Positions 9,456 to 18,541 of a DNA stretch of 47,783 nt are shown piece after piece. The DNA comes from Treponema sp. (GTDB taxonomy: Bacteria > Spirochaetota > Spirochaetia > Treponematales > Breznakiellaceae). The stretch's first letter is position 1. The number at the start of each line of letters is the position of its first letter. The notes beneath the pieces were generated by a model. That model did not search any database, had not been told where the DNA came from, and saw only the letters and a program-made list of their open reading frames with translations. The stretch lies in the NCBI GenBank assembly GCA_009784935.1, contig WQXI01000015.1, positions 1 through 47,783 of the forward strand. The letters run 5' to 3'. The position numbers and the translations under genes are program-made.

Positions 9456-9926
9456 ATGGGAAGAAAGAAAAAAACAATCGACCGGGGCATTTTACCGGAT
9501 CCTAAATACAACAGCGTTGTTGTTTCCAAGTTTGTAAACAGAATGATGTGGGAAGGCAAAAGGTCTTTGGGCCTTCGTATTATCCATGACGCTCTGGAAG
9601 TTCTCAAGACAAAAACAGATAAAGAACCCCTTGAAGTTTTCTTAAAAGCTTTAGATAATGTAAAACCTGTTATAGAAGTCAAGTCAAGACGCGTAGGCGG
9701 CGCGACTTATCAGGTTCCTGTAGAAATACGGGAGACAAGAAGAGAAGCCCTTTGCATGCGCTGGATTATTTCTGCCGCCAGGGCTCGTTCAGGAAAAGGC
9801 ATGGGAGACCGTTTAGCCGCGGAACTTTTAGATGCCTATAACAATACAGGTACTGCCTTCAAAAAGAAGGAAGATACGCATAAAATGGCCGAAGCCAACA
9901 AGGCATTCGCCCATTATCGCTGGTGA
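9456..9926 (+). CDS. rpsG: 30S ribosomal protein S7
   Basis: Assembly protein of the 30S head, 156 aa. It begins [20 protein letters not shown], carries [12 protein letters not shown] and [15 protein letters not shown], and ends in AHYRW, all typical. Together with rpsL it forms a two-gene unit. fusA, which normally follows S7 in the str operon, is absent; hairpins follow the stop at once. Confidence 0.98.
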   Translation: MGRKKKTIDRGILPDPKYNSVVVSKFVNRMMWEGKRSLGLRIIHDALEVLKTKTDKEPLEVFLKALDNVKPVIEVKSRRVGGATYQVPVEIRETRREALCMRWIISAARARSGKGMGDRLAAELLDAYNNTGTAFKKKEDTHKMAEANKAFAHYRW

Positions 9927-9927
9927 G

Positions 9928-9977
9928 TAAAATACCCGCAGGGTATTTTACTTTGGAGTTCCGCTACGCAGAACTCC
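9928..9977 (+). terminator. Two adjacent hairpins after rpsG
   Basis: Hairpin 1 is a perfect 10-bp stem, TAAAATACCC (9928-9937) with GGGTATTTTA (9941-9950) around a 3-nt GCA loop. Hairpin 2 pairs GGAGTTC (9955-9961) with GAACTCC (9971-9977). There is no long T run on either strand after them, except that stem 1 itself ends TATTTTA. They may end or slow transcription from rpsL-rpsG, or mark an RNA processing site before tuf. Confidence 0.5.
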
Positions 9978-10013
9978 ATGATTCTGTTAGTCTTTTAAAG
10001 ATGATAGACAGAA

Positions 10014-10019
10014 TATAAT
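10014..10019 (+). promoter_or_regulatory. Possible distal tuf promoter -10
   Basis: A perfect TATAAT stands at 10014-10019. No good -35 is found 16-18 bp upstream, so support is partial. If used, it would give a leader of about 260 nt to tuf, containing hairpins at 10024-10041, 10048-10069 and 10096-10115. Confidence 0.35.
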
Positions 10020-10023
10020 GATT

Positions 10024-10115
10024 GGTTTGCTATTCCAAACCGTTCGTCAGCAGTTGGTTTTAACCGCTGATGAAACAGGTGGAACGATGTGGATGTTGCA
10101 TAACGCTTGTTGCAA
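10024..10115 (+). promoter_or_regulatory. Hairpin-rich leader region before tuf
   Basis: Three stem-loops can be drawn: GGTTTG with CAAACC (10024-10041), CAGC-a-GTT with AAC-c-GCTG (10048-10069), and TTGCA with TGCAA (10096-10115). No known riboswitch or tRNA fold is recognised and no ORF is convincing. The region fills most of the gap between rpsG and tuf, and its role is open. Confidence 0.35.
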
Positions 10116-10174
10116 AAGTGACTTGAACGTTAAACTGCTGATTTTCCGCTTTATTCGTTTCCCCTCAATTTTTG

Positions 10175-10180
10175 TATAAA
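10175..10180 (+). promoter_or_regulatory. Possible proximal tuf promoter -10 (TATAAA)
   Basis: TATAAA at 10175-10180 directly precedes the first palindrome of the array. I see no convincing -35 at 16-18 bp. If it is used, transcription would begin inside the array, so the palindromes would act as operators at the start site or as 5' RNA hairpins. Confidence 0.3.
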
Positions 10181-10248
10181 TGTGCTTTAGTACATAATGT
10201 GCATTAGCACATAATGTACTTACAAGTACAGCGTACTTAACTGGTACG
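10181..10248 (+). repeat. Array of four 17-bp-spaced palindromes upstream of tuf
   Basis: Four short inverted repeats follow each other on a 17-bp rhythm: TGTGCTTTAGTACA (10181-10194), TGTGCATTAGCACA (10198-10211), TGTACTTACAAGTACA (10215-10230) and CGTAC...GTACG (10232-10248). Units 1 and 2 share the TAATGTGC/ACATAA surroundings, and the TGTrC/GyACA arms persist in all. They end 24 bp before the tuf RBS. This could be a cooperative operator array or a run of RNA hairpins. I know of no such array at tuf. Confidence 0.8.
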
Positions 10249-10284
10249 AAGAAAATATATTTAGTGTTCATAAGGAGGACACAA

Positions 10285-11475
10285 ATGGCAAAGGATAAAT
10301 TTAATAGAACCAAACCGCACATGAATGTCGGAACGATTGGTCACGTAGATCACGGTAAAACCACTCTTTCTGCGGCTATAACCCAGCACTGCGCCAGAAA
10401 ATTCGGCGACAAGGTAATGAGTTATGATCAAATTGACAATGCTCCGGAAGAAAAAGCGCGCGGTATTACAATTAATACCCGTCACCTTGAGTATCAGTCA
10501 GACAAGCGCCACTACGCGCACATCGACTGTCCGGGGCACGCTGACTACATTAAGAATATGATTACAGGCGCTGCTCAGATGGACGGCGCTATTCTCGTAG
10601 TTTCAGCTCCTGATTCTGTTATGCCTCAGACAAGAGAGCATATCATTCTTTCACGTCAGGTAGGCGTACCTCACATGATCGTCTTCCTTAACAAGATCGA
10701 TCTTCTTGACGATCCCGACCTTGTCGAACTCGTAGAAGAAGAAGTAAAAGACGTTCTTACAGCTAACGGATTCCCCGGCGACAAAACCCCGATCATCAAA
10801 GGTTCGGGCTTTAAAGCTATGTCAGAACCTGACAATCCAGAAGCGACAAAATGTATCGACGAACTTTTAGCGGCAATGGATTCATACTTCCCCGATCCGG
10901 AACGTGATCAGGACAAACCGTTTATTATGCCTATAGAAGACGTATTTACAATTCAGGGACGCGGCACAGTCGTAACCGGAAAAGTAGAACGCGGTATTCT
11001 TAAGCTTAACGAAGAAGTAGAAATTATCGGTATTAAAGAAACAAAGAAAACTGTTATTACCGGTATCGAAATGTTTAACAAATTACTTGACGAAGCTCAG
11101 GCCGGCGATAACGTTGGTACTCTTCTTCGCGGTATCGATAAAAAAGAAGTTGAGCGCGGACAGGTTCTTGCAAAGCCCGGTTCAATTAAACCTTACAGCA
11201 AATTCAAAGGCCAGATTTACTGTCTGTCAAAAGAAGAAGGCGGACGCCACAGTCCGTTCTTTACAGGTTATAGACCTCAGTTCTATTTCCGCACAACAGA
11301 CATTACAGGTACTGTAAAACTTCCAGAAGGAAAAGAAATGGTAATGCCCGGCGATAACTCAGAAGTTATCGGCGAACTTATCTATCCTATCGCTATGGAA
11401 AAGGGACTTCGCTTTGCTATCCGCGAAGGCGGCAAAACCGTCGCTTCCGGTCAGGTTACAGAGATTATCGAATAA
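10285..11475 (+). CDS. tuf: Translation elongation factor Tu
   Basis: GTPase that brings aminoacyl-tRNA to the ribosome, 396 aa. ATG 10285 is chosen over an in-frame ATG at 10264 because AAGGAGG (10272-10278) is placed correctly and the product begins [12 protein letters not shown]. The P-loop is GHVDHGKT (19-26), followed by DCPGH and NKID; domain 2 and 3 blocks run to the end at QVTEIIE. It heads the S10 operon here, as in treponemes, instead of following fusA. The long upstream gap with palindromes suggests separate control. Confidence 0.98.
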   Translation: MAKDKFNRTKPHMNVGTIGHVDHGKTTLSAAITQHCARKFGDKVMSYDQIDNAPEEKARGITINTRHLEYQSDKRHYAHIDCPGHADYIKNMITGAAQMDGAILVVSAPDSVMPQTREHIILSRQVGVPHMIVFLNKIDLLDDPDLVELVEEEVKDVLTANGFPGDKTPIIKGSGFKAMSEPDNPEATKCIDELLAAMDSYFPDPERDQDKPFIMPIEDVFTIQGRGTVVTGKVERGILKLNEEVEIIGIKETKKTVITGIEMFNKLLDEAQAGDNVGTLLRGIDKKEVERGQVLAKPGSIKPYSKFKGQIYCLSKEEGGRHSPFFTGYRPQFYFRTTDITGTVKLPEGKEMVMPGDNSEVIGELIYPIAMEKGLRFAIREGGKTVASGQVTEIIE

Positions 11476-11483
11476 GGATTGCT

Positions 11484-11517
11484 TATCTTCTGACCGCCTG
11501 ATTCAGGCGGTTAGATA
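11484..11517 (+). terminator. Strong hairpin between tuf and rpsJ
   Basis: ACCGCCTG (11493-11500) pairs perfectly with CAGGCGGT (11504-11511) around ATT, and the outer TATCT (11484-11488) pairs with AGATA (11513-11517). No T run follows, so it is more likely an attenuator, a processing site or a stabiliser of the tuf mRNA 3' end than a full terminator. The rpsJ RBS begins 8 nt later. Confidence 0.5.
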
Positions 11518-11534
11518 GATAGTACGGAGGAATG

Positions 11535-11843
11535 ATGGCAAAGGAAGGAATACGAGTAAGGCTGCGCGGTTTTGATGTCGAATTAATTGATCAGAGCGCA
11601 AAATCAATCGCCGCTGCGGTACGTAAGGCAGGGGCTAAAGTTACAGGACCTATCCCGCTGCCGACAAGAATTAACAAGGTGACGGTTTTACGTTCACCGC
11701 ATGTCAACAAAAAGGCCCGCGAACAATTCGAAATGCGGACCCATAAAAGATTGATCGATATTATTAATCCATCAGCAGAAGTTATGGATTCTTTAATGAA
11801 GCTTGAACTACCCGCTGGTGTGGATGTAGAGATCAAGCAGTAA
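11535..11843 (+). CDS. rpsJ: 30S ribosomal protein S10
   Basis: Small-subunit head protein that also works in antitermination with NusB; 102 aa. Two ATGs stand in tandem (11532, 11535); the second gives the usual [14 protein letters not shown] start and better spacing to CGGAGG (11525-11530). It has [21 protein letters not shown] and ends with GVDVEIKQ. First gene of the S10 block, with rplC 20 bp on. Confidence 0.97.
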   Translation: MAKEGIRVRLRGFDVELIDQSAKSIAAAVRKAGAKVTGPIPLPTRINKVTVLRSPHVNKKAREQFEMRTHKRLIDIINPSAEVMDSLMKLELPAGVDVEIKQ

Positions 11844-11863
11844 TAAGTAAACGGAGTACAACG

Positions 11864-12490
11864 ATGTTAGGGCTATATGCCAGAAAGTTGGGGATGACTC
11901 AGGTTTTTGACGACTCAGGTAATTTAATGCCGGTAACGGTTTTAAAATTTGATCCAAATGTTGTCATTGGCACAAAAACAAAAGAAGCGGACGGTTATGC
12001 GGCTGTTGTTGTCGGTATTGATGACGCAAAGAAAAATCGCGTAACAAAAGCCCGCGCGGGACAGTTCCCGGAAAATATAACTCCCAAGAAAAAGATTTGC
12101 GAACTGCGTGATTTCGAAAAAGAAGTCAAAGTAGGAGATTCCTTGGGTCTGGAAGTGCTGAATGGCGTAAGGTACGTTGATGTCAGCGGCGTAAGCAAAG
12201 GCAAAGGGTTTCAGGGTGTTGTCAGACGGTTTAAGTTTGGCGGCGGACGTAAAACTCACGGTTCAAAGTTTCACCGCGAGCCCGGTTCTACAGGTCAGAA
12301 TACTTATCCGCACAGAACTTTTAAAAATAGAAAACTGCCGGGGCGTATGGGGCGCGAGAATGTAACGACATTAAGCCTTAAAGTTGTAAAAACAGACCCG
12401 GAAAAACAGCTCATTATGGTACACGGCGCAGTTCCCGGTATTAATAAGGGTCTTGTATTTGTCCGCACTGCGGTCAAGAAGGGACGGTAA
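11864..12490 (+). CDS. rplC: 50S ribosomal protein L3
   Basis: Early assembly protein near the peptidyl-transferase centre, 208 aa. It begins [15 protein letters not shown] and holds the conserved long-loop sequence around [17 protein letters not shown] and KLPGRMG. The loop Gln that PrmB methylates in other bacteria lies in the STGQNTYP stretch. rplD starts 2 bp after its stop. Confidence 0.97.
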   Translation: MLGLYARKLGMTQVFDDSGNLMPVTVLKFDPNVVIGTKTKEADGYAAVVVGIDDAKKNRVTKARAGQFPENITPKKKICELRDFEKEVKVGDSLGLEVLNGVRYVDVSGVSKGKGFQGVVRRFKFGGGRKTHGSKFHREPGSTGQNTYPHRTFKNRKLPGRMGRENVTTLSLKVVKTDPEKQLIMVHGAVPGINKGLVFVRTAVKKGR

Positions 12491-12492
12491 AC

Positions 12493-13125
12493 ATGAACTG
12501 TAAGGTGTATTCAAAAGAAGGCAAAGAACTAAGAACAATGGTTCTTGATGATAATGTTTTTGGTCTTCCTGTAAACGAAGATCTAATCTGGTACGCGATT
12601 AATAACGAACTTGCAAACAAACGGCAGGGTAATGCATGTACAAAAGGACGCGCAGAAGTTCATGGTTCTAATGCAAGACCTTTTAAACAGAAAGGTACGG
12701 GGCGCGCTCGTCAGGGTGATAAAAAATCTCCGATCCTTGTAGGCGGCGGTACAATATTCGGACCCAAACCGCGCGATTTTTCCTATACCATGCCAAAAAA
12801 AGCAAAGAGAGCTGCGTTAAGAACTATTCTTAGTTTAAAAGCGCAGAGCGATACATTAAAAATAATAGAAGACTTTTCTGTAGAATCCGGAAAAACAAAA
12901 GACCTTGCAAAGCTTCTCGAAAACTTTGATCCCGGATTGCGCACTGTTTTAATATTAAAAGATGATGATCCCAAGATTAAACGCGCTGCCGCGAATATTC
13001 CATGGGTCAAGTATCTTTCATATAACCGATTAGAAGCGCATGAATTATTTTACGGCAGACAGGTGTTAATGCTGGAAACTGCCGCAAAAAATCTTAATGA
13101 TTTTTATAAGGAGGACGGGAAATGA
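12493..13125 (+). CDS. rplD: 50S ribosomal protein L4
   Basis: Exit-tunnel protein, and in enterobacteria the autoregulator of the S10 operon; 210 aa. The tunnel loop is recognisable at KQKGTGRARQGDKKSPI, followed by GGGTIFGPKPRDFSY. No classical S10 leader is visible, so such control is not shown here. It overlaps rplW by 4 nt (ATGA), and the GGAGG just before serves rplW. Confidence 0.97.
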   Translation: MNCKVYSKEGKELRTMVLDDNVFGLPVNEDLIWYAINNELANKRQGNACTKGRAEVHGSNARPFKQKGTGRARQGDKKSPILVGGGTIFGPKPRDFSYTMPKKAKRAALRTILSLKAQSDTLKIIEDFSVESGKTKDLAKLLENFDPGLRTVLILKDDDPKIKRAAANIPWVKYLSYNRLEAHELFYGRQVLMLETAAKNLNDFYKEDGK

Positions 13126-13409
13126 TTCAATACGAAGACATTCTAATAGAACCTGTTCTTTCAGAAAAAGCAAATCAGCTTCGCGAAGAAGGTAAATATG
13201 TTTTTAAAGTAGCTCAATCCGCTACAAAAACACAAATTAAAGAAGCAGTAAAAAGATTATTTAATGTTAATCCTATTTCCTGCACAACTATGGTGGTAGG
13301 CGGCAAGCCAAAAAGGCTGCGGTACCGCAAAGGTTTCACTTCGACCTGGAAGAAAGCAATAGTGCGTCTTTCTAAAGACGAAAAAATTGCAATCTTCGAA
13401 GGGGTATAA
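13122..13409 (+). CDS. rplW: 50S ribosomal protein L23
   Basis: Exit-port protein that docks trigger factor and SRP, 95 aa. Typical blocks are EDILIEPVLSEKAN, YVFKVAQSATKTQIKEAVKRLFNV and the basic RYRKGFTSTWKKAIVRL. It starts inside the end of rplD (4-nt overlap) with AAGGAGG upstream; rplB follows after 11 bp. Confidence 0.97.
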   Translation: MIQYEDILIEPVLSEKANQLREEGKYVFKVAQSATKTQIKEAVKRLFNVNPISCTTMVVGGKPKRLRYRKGFTSTWKKAIVRLSKDEKIAIFEGV

Positions 13410-13420
13410 GGTAAAAGAAT

Positions 13421-14251
13421 ATGGCAATTAAAACATATAAACCGATAACACCAGGAATGCGCCAATATACAAGTTTGGATTTTTCTGATCTGACAAAAGG
13501 CGCAAAACCGGAAAAAACACTTACAAGAGGAAAAAAAACCGGATCCGGACGTGATTCGAACGGCCGTATCAGTATGTGGCATAAAGGCGGCGGACACAAA
13601 CGCAAATACAGAATAATAGATTTTAAACGCGACAAAATCGGCGTTCCCGGCAAAGTCGCTTCTATAGAATACGATCCTAACCGCAGTGCAAACATCGCTC
13701 TTATTTATTATAAAGACGGCGAAAAACGCTATATCATAGCGCCCAAAGAATTAAAAGTCGGCGCTTCTGTTATCAGCGGTCCAAATGCTCCGATCGAGCC
13801 GGGCAATGCGCTTCCTTTAGAAAACATTCCGTTAGGTTTTACTGTTTACAATATAGAACTTACATTGGGTAAGGGCGGGCAGATGGCTCGTTCCGCCGGT
13901 GTTGGCGCGCTTATCGCGGCCAAAGAAGGAGAATATGTAACTATTAAGCTTCCGTCGGGCGAAATGCGCATGGTTCTTAAAAAATGTTATGCGACAATCG
14001 GAAACGTAGGCAACGAAGACCACATGAATACAAATATGGGTAAAGCAGGCCGTAAGCGCTGGAAGGGTATTCGCCCGACAGTACGCGGTATGTCAATGAA
14101 CCCGGTAGATCACCCCCACGGCGGCGGCGAAGGAAGAAGCAAGGGTAAACACCCTGTTACTCCATGGGGACAGCCGACTAAGGGATATAAGACCCGCAAA
14201 AAGAATAAACCTTCATCAAAGTTTATTGTCAGCCGCGGTAAAAAGAAGTAG
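13421..14251 (+). CDS. rplB: 50S ribosomal protein L2
   Basis: Core protein at the peptidyl-transferase centre and subunit interface, 276 aa, the normal length. It starts [14 protein letters not shown] and has [17 protein letters not shown], the [18 protein letters not shown] signature with its functional His, and a basic tail. rpsS is 15 bp downstream. Confidence 0.98.
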   Translation: MAIKTYKPITPGMRQYTSLDFSDLTKGAKPEKTLTRGKKTGSGRDSNGRISMWHKGGGHKRKYRIIDFKRDKIGVPGKVASIEYDPNRSANIALIYYKDGEKRYIIAPKELKVGASVISGPNAPIEPGNALPLENIPLGFTVYNIELTLGKGGQMARSAGVGALIAAKEGEYVTIKLPSGEMRMVLKKCYATIGNVGNEDHMNTNMGKAGRKRWKGIRPTVRGMSMNPVDHPHGGGEGRSKGKHPVTPWGQPTKGYKTRKKNKPSSKFIVSRGKKK

Positions 14252-14266
14252 GAGTAGGAAGGGAGT

Positions 14267-14548
14267 ATGTCAAGATCTGTAAAGAAGGGTCCTTTTATAG
14301 AAAAGAGCCTGTACAAAAAGGTATTGGAATTGAGCAAGTCAGGTGAAAGGAAGCAAATAAAAACCTATTCACGCTGCTCGACAATTATTCCCGAAATGGT
14401 TGGCGGAACAATTTCCGTTTACAATGGTAAAACATGGGTTCCTGTGTATATCACAGAAAACCTTGTTGGTCATAAGCTGGGCGAGTTTGCTCCTACGCGT
14501 ATTTTCCGCGGACATGCAGGCTCTGACAAGAAGGCTTCGGCAAAATAG
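14267..14548 (+). CDS. rpsS: 30S ribosomal protein S19
   Basis: Head protein that binds 16S rRNA together with S13, 93 aa. It shows [28 protein letters not shown] and the signature [21 protein letters not shown] lies just before the ATG. Preserved operon place between L2 and L22. Confidence 0.98.
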   Translation: MSRSVKKGPFIEKSLYKKVLELSKSGERKQIKTYSRCSTIIPEMVGGTISVYNGKTWVPVYITENLVGHKLGEFAPTRIFRGHAGSDKKASAK

Positions 14549-14556
14549 GCAGGGAT

Positions 14557-14964
14557 ATGAAAGAGAAAACAGGATACAGGGCAATAAGTAAATTCTTAAT
14601 TGGTTCGCCTTCTAAAATAAGACCGGTTGCAGATCTTGTGCGCCGCAGAACTTATCCGGAAGCGATTTCCATTCTGGAAAACATGCCCCACAAGGGTGCA
14701 AAACTCATCCGTAAAACAGTAAAGTCTGCGGCTTCTAATGCGCTTTCTGGCAATAAAAAACTTGATGAGGATATGCTTTATGTACGCGAAATATATATCG
14801 ATGAAGGTCCCCGTCTTAAGAGAATTTGGTTTCGCGGCAGGGGACGCGCGGATATGCAGTTAAAAAGATTGTGTCACATAACTGTAGTGGTTGATGAAGC
14901 GGCGCAGGAAGCTCCGCTTGGCGAAACAAAGGTTAGTAAACCTTCTAAAAAGGCGGCTAAATAA
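14557..14964 (+). CDS. rplV: 50S ribosomal protein L22
   Basis: Exit-tunnel protein whose hairpin loop lines the tunnel; 135 aa, about 20 longer than the usual ~110-115. The extra length is a C-terminal tail rich in Glu, Ala, Lys and Pro after VVDEAAQE. Family blocks: [13 protein letters not shown] and the loop [16 protein letters not shown]. Its last base is the first base of rpsC. Confidence 0.97.
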   Translation: MKEKTGYRAISKFLIGSPSKIRPVADLVRRRTYPEAISILENMPHKGAKLIRKTVKSAASNALSGNKKLDEDMLYVREIYIDEGPRLKRIWFRGRGRADMQLKRLCHITVVVDEAAQEAPLGETKVSKPSKKAAK

Positions 14965-15668
14965 TGGGACAAAAAGTTAATCCGACCGGTTTAAGAATCG
15001 GCATTAATAAAACTTGGGGTTCCCGCTGGTATGTCGACCCAAAAGAATATGTTGACGCTCTCCACGAAGATCTGCTGCTTCGCAAAATCATTATGGATAT
15101 GCCGGAAACAAAAGGCGCGGATATAGCAGAGCTGGAAATTATCCGTCATCCGCAGAGAATTACAATTACTATTCATACAGCCCGTCCCGGTGTAATCATC
15201 GGCGTTAAAGGCGCAAACATAGAAAAAATCGGCAACGATCTGCAAAAGAAAGTCAGCAAAAAAGTACAGATCAAAATTAAAGAAGTACGTAATGCCGACA
15301 ACAATGCGCAGATTATTTCTCAGAATATCGCACGCCAGCTGCTCGCGCGATCTTCGTTTAGACGCACAATGAAGCAGGCAATTACAAACGCTATTAAAAA
15401 AGGCAACGCTCAAGGTGTAAAGGTTCGTCTTTCCGGCCGTCTCGGCGGCGCAGAAATGTCCCGCACAGAAGAAGCAAAAGAAGGACGCATTCCGCTTCAT
15501 ACATTAAGAGCGGATATTGATTACGGTTTTTCCGAAGCGCACACACCATTTGGTTCGATTGGCGTTAAGGTTTGGGTTTACAACGGCATGAAGTACGGTA
15601 AAGAACAGAAAGAAGACGCAGGAGCTCTTGTCAGAAAACGACGTGAACGCGCTCCCGCGAGAGGATAG
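14964..15668 (+). CDS. rpsC: 30S ribosomal protein S3
   Basis: mRNA entry-channel protein, 234 aa. It starts [18 protein letters not shown] and carries the KH-domain core [16 protein letters not shown] and the C-terminal domain from [17 protein letters not shown]. It overlaps rplV by 1 nt (TAATG), so translation is coupled. Confidence 0.98.
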   Translation: MGQKVNPTGLRIGINKTWGSRWYVDPKEYVDALHEDLLLRKIIMDMPETKGADIAELEIIRHPQRITITIHTARPGVIIGVKGANIEKIGNDLQKKVSKKVQIKIKEVRNADNNAQIISQNIARQLLARSSFRRTMKQAITNAIKKGNAQGVKVRLSGRLGGAEMSRTEEAKEGRIPLHTLRADIDYGFSEAHTPFGSIGVKVWVYNGMKYGKEQKEDAGALVRKRRERAPARG

Positions 15669-15678
15669 AGGTTAAGGT

Positions 15679-16107
15679 ATGCAAAGTCCAAAACGTGTAA
15701 AGCGCCGCAAGGTGCACAGAGGCAACATGCCGGGAAACGCCACCAGATGCAACAGTGTTGTATTTGGTGATTATGCTCTTGTTGCTTTGGACAGGATGTG
15801 GATTACAAACAGGCAGGTAGAAGCGGCTCGTGTCGCGATTAACCGCCATGTAAAACGCGGCGGAAAAATGTGGATTCGCATTTATTGCGATAAGCCGTAT
15901 TCCAAAAAACCTGCAGAAACCAGAATGGGTAAGGGCAAAGGCGCTCCGGAATACTGGGTAGCGGTCGTAAAACCCGGAACAGTTATGTTCGAACTCGGCG
16001 GCGGCATTAACCGTACGCTTGCAGAAGAAGCAATGGCATTGGCAGGATCAAAACTGCCGATTAAAACAAAATTTGTCGCTCGTTCAGAAATGGAACTTGG
16101 GGCTTAG
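15679..16107 (+). CDS. rplP: 50S ribosomal protein L16
   Basis: Large-subunit protein next to the A site, 142 aa. Blocks: [15 protein letters not shown], the [22 protein letters not shown] core and [18 protein letters not shown]. The Arg of VHRGN-type loops and the normal length suggest a standard protein. It lies between S3 and L29 as usual. Confidence 0.97.
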   Translation: MQSPKRVKRRKVHRGNMPGNATRCNSVVFGDYALVALDRMWITNRQVEAARVAINRHVKRGGKMWIRIYCDKPYSKKPAETRMGKGKGAPEYWVAVVKPGTVMFELGGGINRTLAEEAMALAGSKLPIKTKFVARSEMELGA

Positions 16108-16115
16108 GGGGCAGG

Positions 16116-16337
16116 ATGAAAAATTCGTTTAAAAACTTGTCATATCCTGAACTTAAAGCCAAACGTGACGAATTAAAAAAGAAGTACATGGAATTCCGTT
16201 TTAAAATGGTTATAGGTCATGTAGATAACCCTCTGCAAAGGCGAAATATGCGCAGACAGATTGCAAGGCTTAACACCTTAATTCATGCGCACGATAAAGC
16301 TGAGCAGAAAGCGGCTCGAAAGGTAGCGGAGGTTTAA
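16116..16337 (+). CDS. rpmC: 50S ribosomal protein L29
   Basis: Exit-port protein made of two helices, 73 aa. Recognised by LSYPELKAKRDELKKKYMEFRFKM and by the RRQIARLNTLI motif that matches the family signature R-x(2)-IARxxT. rpsQ follows after 3 bp. Confidence 0.95.
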   Translation: MKNSFKNLSYPELKAKRDELKKKYMEFRFKMVIGHVDNPLQRRNMRRQIARLNTLIHAHDKAEQKAARKVAEV

Positions 16338-16340
16338 TAA

Positions 16341-16628
16341 ATGGCAGGAATGGCAGCAGCAAAAGCTCCGGCAAAAGCCGAAAGCGGCAAAAAAGAATTT
16401 ATTGGATTAGTAAAGAGCGACAAAATGGAGAAAACAATTGTTGTTTCGATCGAAACATTAAAACTCCATCCTCTTTACAAAAAATACGTCAAGAGATCAA
16501 AAAAAGTTAAGGCTCATGACGAAAAGAACGATGCAAAAATCGGTGACCGCGTAAGGGTAATCGAATGCAGGCCAATCAGCAAAGAAAAATGCTGGAAGCT
16601 CGTAGAAATTATAGAGCGCGCCAAATAA
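16341..16628 (+). CDS. rpsQ: 30S ribosomal protein S17 with Ala-rich N-terminal extension
   Basis: 16S rRNA binder of the OB-fold type, 95 aa. The family core starts near residue 20 ([20 protein letters not shown]) and continues to the [13 protein letters not shown] and [14 protein letters not shown] blocks. The first ~18 residues ([18 protein letters not shown]) are an Ala/Lys-rich addition. An internal ATG at residue 4 would shorten it by only three residues, so the extension is probably real. Confidence 0.95.
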   Translation: MAGMAAAKAPAKAESGKKEFIGLVKSDKMEKTIVVSIETLKLHPLYKKYVKRSKKVKAHDEKNDAKIGDRVRVIECRPISKEKCWKLVEIIERAK

Positions 16629-16641
16629 AGGGAGATAGAAG

Positions 16642-17013
16642 ATGGTTCAAGGAGAAAGCTTCCTGAATGTGGCAGATAATTCAGGCGCCAAACTGGTTCA
16701 GTGTATAAAAGTACTGGGCGGCAGTAAAAGAAGATATGCCGGAATCGGCGACATTGTTGTTGTGGCAGTTAAAGAAGCTCTGCCGACATCAACTATAAAG
16801 AAAGGCGCGGTAGAAAAAGCAGTTGTGGTGCGTACGCATAAAGAGTACCGCCGTCCCGATGGAACTTATATTAGGTTTGACGATAATGCATGCGTTATTA
16901 TTGACGCTGCGCTGAATCCAAAAGGAAAGCGTATCTTTGGACCTGTAGCGCGCGAATTAAGGGAAAGGAGCGAATTTATGAAGATCGTTTCTTTGGCCCC
17001 AGAGGTATTGTAG
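16642..17013 (+). CDS. rplN: 50S ribosomal protein L14
   Basis: Interface protein that contacts 16S rRNA, 123 aa, the standard size. It begins [17 protein letters not shown], with [13 protein letters not shown], the basic [14 protein letters not shown] loop and the C-terminal [14 protein letters not shown] precedes the start. Normal order S17-L14-L24. Confidence 0.97.
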   Translation: MVQGESFLNVADNSGAKLVQCIKVLGGSKRRYAGIGDIVVVAVKEALPTSTIKKGAVEKAVVVRTHKEYRRPDGTYIRFDDNACVIIDAALNPKGKRIFGPVARELRERSEFMKIVSLAPEVL

Positions 17014-17027
17014 GATAGGAGCAGGGT

Positions 17028-17351
17028 ATGGCAGAAGCATTACATAAATTTAAACTCAAAAAAGAAGATACTGTAGAAGTTATCGCCGGAAAAGACAAAG
17101 GAAAGCGCGGAAAGATTTTAAAGATTCAGCGCGACACTGATCGTATTGTTGTAGAAGGCGTTAACATGGTTAAAAAAGCAAAGAAGAAAAGAAAGCAGTC
17201 CGATCGCGGCGGTATCGTAGAAATAGAAGCTGCTATTCATTCTTCTAACTTAATGATTGTGTGCAAAAAATGCGGACCTTGCCGCATTGGAAATAAACTG
17301 GATGGAGAAAAGAGAGTGCGAGTTTGCAGAAAATGCGGGGAGGCGTTGTAA
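17028..17351 (+). CDS. rplX: 50S ribosomal protein L24 with zinc-ribbon-like C-terminus
   Basis: Early assembly protein with a KOW motif, 107 aa: [18 protein letters not shown] at 14-31, then EGVNMVKKA. Cys79, 82 and 85 (CKKCGPC) and Cys100 and 103 (CRKC) form two CxxC knuckles that could hold zinc; many L24 proteins lack these or keep only part. The stop overlaps the rplE start by 1 nt (TAATG). Confidence 0.96.
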   Translation: MAEALHKFKLKKEDTVEVIAGKDKGKRGKILKIQRDTDRIVVEGVNMVKKAKKKRKQSDRGGIVEIEAAIHSSNLMIVCKKCGPCRIGNKLDGEKRVRVCRKCGEAL

Positions 17352-17905
17352 TGAGCAAAAATTATATCCCCCGGCTTAAAACAATTTATAAAGAGCAGAT
17401 TGCTCCGGAATTGCTAAAAGAATTTAACTATAAGTCTAATATGCAGATTCCCAAACTTAGCAAGATTGTAGTAAGTATGGGCGTAGGCGAAGCTATTCAG
17501 AATAAAAAACTTTTGGACGCTGCTGTTGATACATTGACTCAGATTACCGGGCAAAAAGCGGTAAAAACAAAAGCAAAAAAGAGTATTGCAAACTTTAAAA
17601 TTAGACAAGGTCAGGAAATCGGCGCAAAAGTTACTCTTCGCGGAAAAATGATGTATGAGTTTTTTGACAGACTTGTTAACGTAGCTCTTCCCCGCGTTAA
17701 AGACTTTCATGGCGTTAATCAAAATGCGTTTGACGGACATGGAAATTATTCGATGGGGATTCAAGAGCAGATTATTTTTCCGGAAATTGACTTTGACAAG
17801 ATAGAAAAAGTTGCCGGGCTTAATGTTGTTATTGCAACAACGGCAAAAACAGATGCAGAAGCGAAAGCATTCCTTTCAAAATTTGGAATGCCTTTCAGGA
17901 AATAG
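17351..17905 (+). CDS. rplE: 50S ribosomal protein L5
   Basis: 5S rRNA-binding protein of the central protuberance, 184 aa. I chose ATG 17351 ([10 protein letters not shown]) over an in-frame ATG nine codons upstream, because GGGGAGG (17337-17343) fits it and it couples to the rplX stop. Blocks: [25 protein letters not shown] and [12 protein letters not shown]. Confidence 0.97.
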   Translation: MSKNYIPRLKTIYKEQIAPELLKEFNYKSNMQIPKLSKIVVSMGVGEAIQNKKLLDAAVDTLTQITGQKAVKTKAKKSIANFKIRQGQEIGAKVTLRGKMMYEFFDRLVNVALPRVKDFHGVNQNAFDGHGNYSMGIQEQIIFPEIDFDKIEKVAGLNVVIATTAKTDAEAKAFLSKFGMPFRK

Positions 17906-17920
17906 GGGGAAGCGTTTAGA

Positions 17921-18106
17921 ATGGCAAGAAAAGCGATGATTAATAAGGCGCAGCGGACGCCTAAGTACAAAACAAGAAAAGTTAACCGCTGCAGAATTTG
18001 CGGAAGACCAAGGGGTTTTTTGCGAAAATATGAAATGTGCCGCCTTTGCTTCCGAAAACTCGCAAGTGAAGGGATGATTCCCGGCGTTACTAAATCAAGC
18101 TGGTAG
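17921..18106 (+). CDS. rpsN: 30S ribosomal protein S14, zinc-binding short form
   Basis: Head protein of 61 aa, the short type. Zinc ligands are Cys24, Cys27, Cys40 and Cys43 (CRIC and CRLC), followed by [18 protein letters not shown] at the end. So this organism uses the C+ form at this locus; no second copy is seen in the window. Confidence 0.97.
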   Translation: MARKAMINKAQRTPKYKTRKVNRCRICGRPRGFLRKYEMCRLCFRKLASEGMIPGVTKSSW

Positions 18107-18115
18107 GAGGAAAGA

Positions 18116-18517
18116 ATGAGCGTATCAGATCCGGTTGCGGACATGCTGACAAAAATAAGAAATGCCGGCATGGCAGGACATGAAAAAGTTGATATTCCCA
18201 CCTCCAGACTTAAACTTGAAATAGTCAAGATATTAAAGACCGAAGGGTATATTAAGAATTTTAAAAAGGCGGCTAATCAGGAAGGCGCAAACGTAATTCG
18301 TGTTTTCCTTAAGTATGATGATAATACGGCTCCTATTATTCACGGCATAGAAAAGGTTTCTAAACCCGGCCGCCGCGTGTATATGGGATATAAAAGCATG
18401 CCGAGAGTATTAAACGGCTACGGAACCCTGATCGTTTCTACGTCACAGGGTGTTACAACAGGCAAGAAAGCTGCAGAAAAAAAAGTCGGCGGCGAAGTTA
18501 TTTGCACCGTTTGGTAA
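18116..18517 (+). CDS. rpsH: 30S ribosomal protein S8
   Basis: Central 16S rRNA-binding protein and, in E. coli, repressor of the spc operon; 133 aa. It begins [17 protein letters not shown] and ends with the signature [28 protein letters not shown] sits directly upstream. Confidence 0.97.
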   Translation: MSVSDPVADMLTKIRNAGMAGHEKVDIPTSRLKLEIVKILKTEGYIKNFKKAANQEGANVIRVFLKYDDNTAPIIHGIEKVSKPGRRVYMGYKSMPRVLNGYGTLIVSTSQGVTTGKKAAEKKVGGEVICTVW

Positions 18518-18541
18518 AACAAAAGGTTTTAAGAGGGTTAT

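Noticed and set aside
10021-10170. A tRNA or known riboswitch in the tuf leader
   Set aside because: No T-arm GTTCRA-type sequence, no acceptor pairing, and no recognisable riboswitch core; only simple hairpins.
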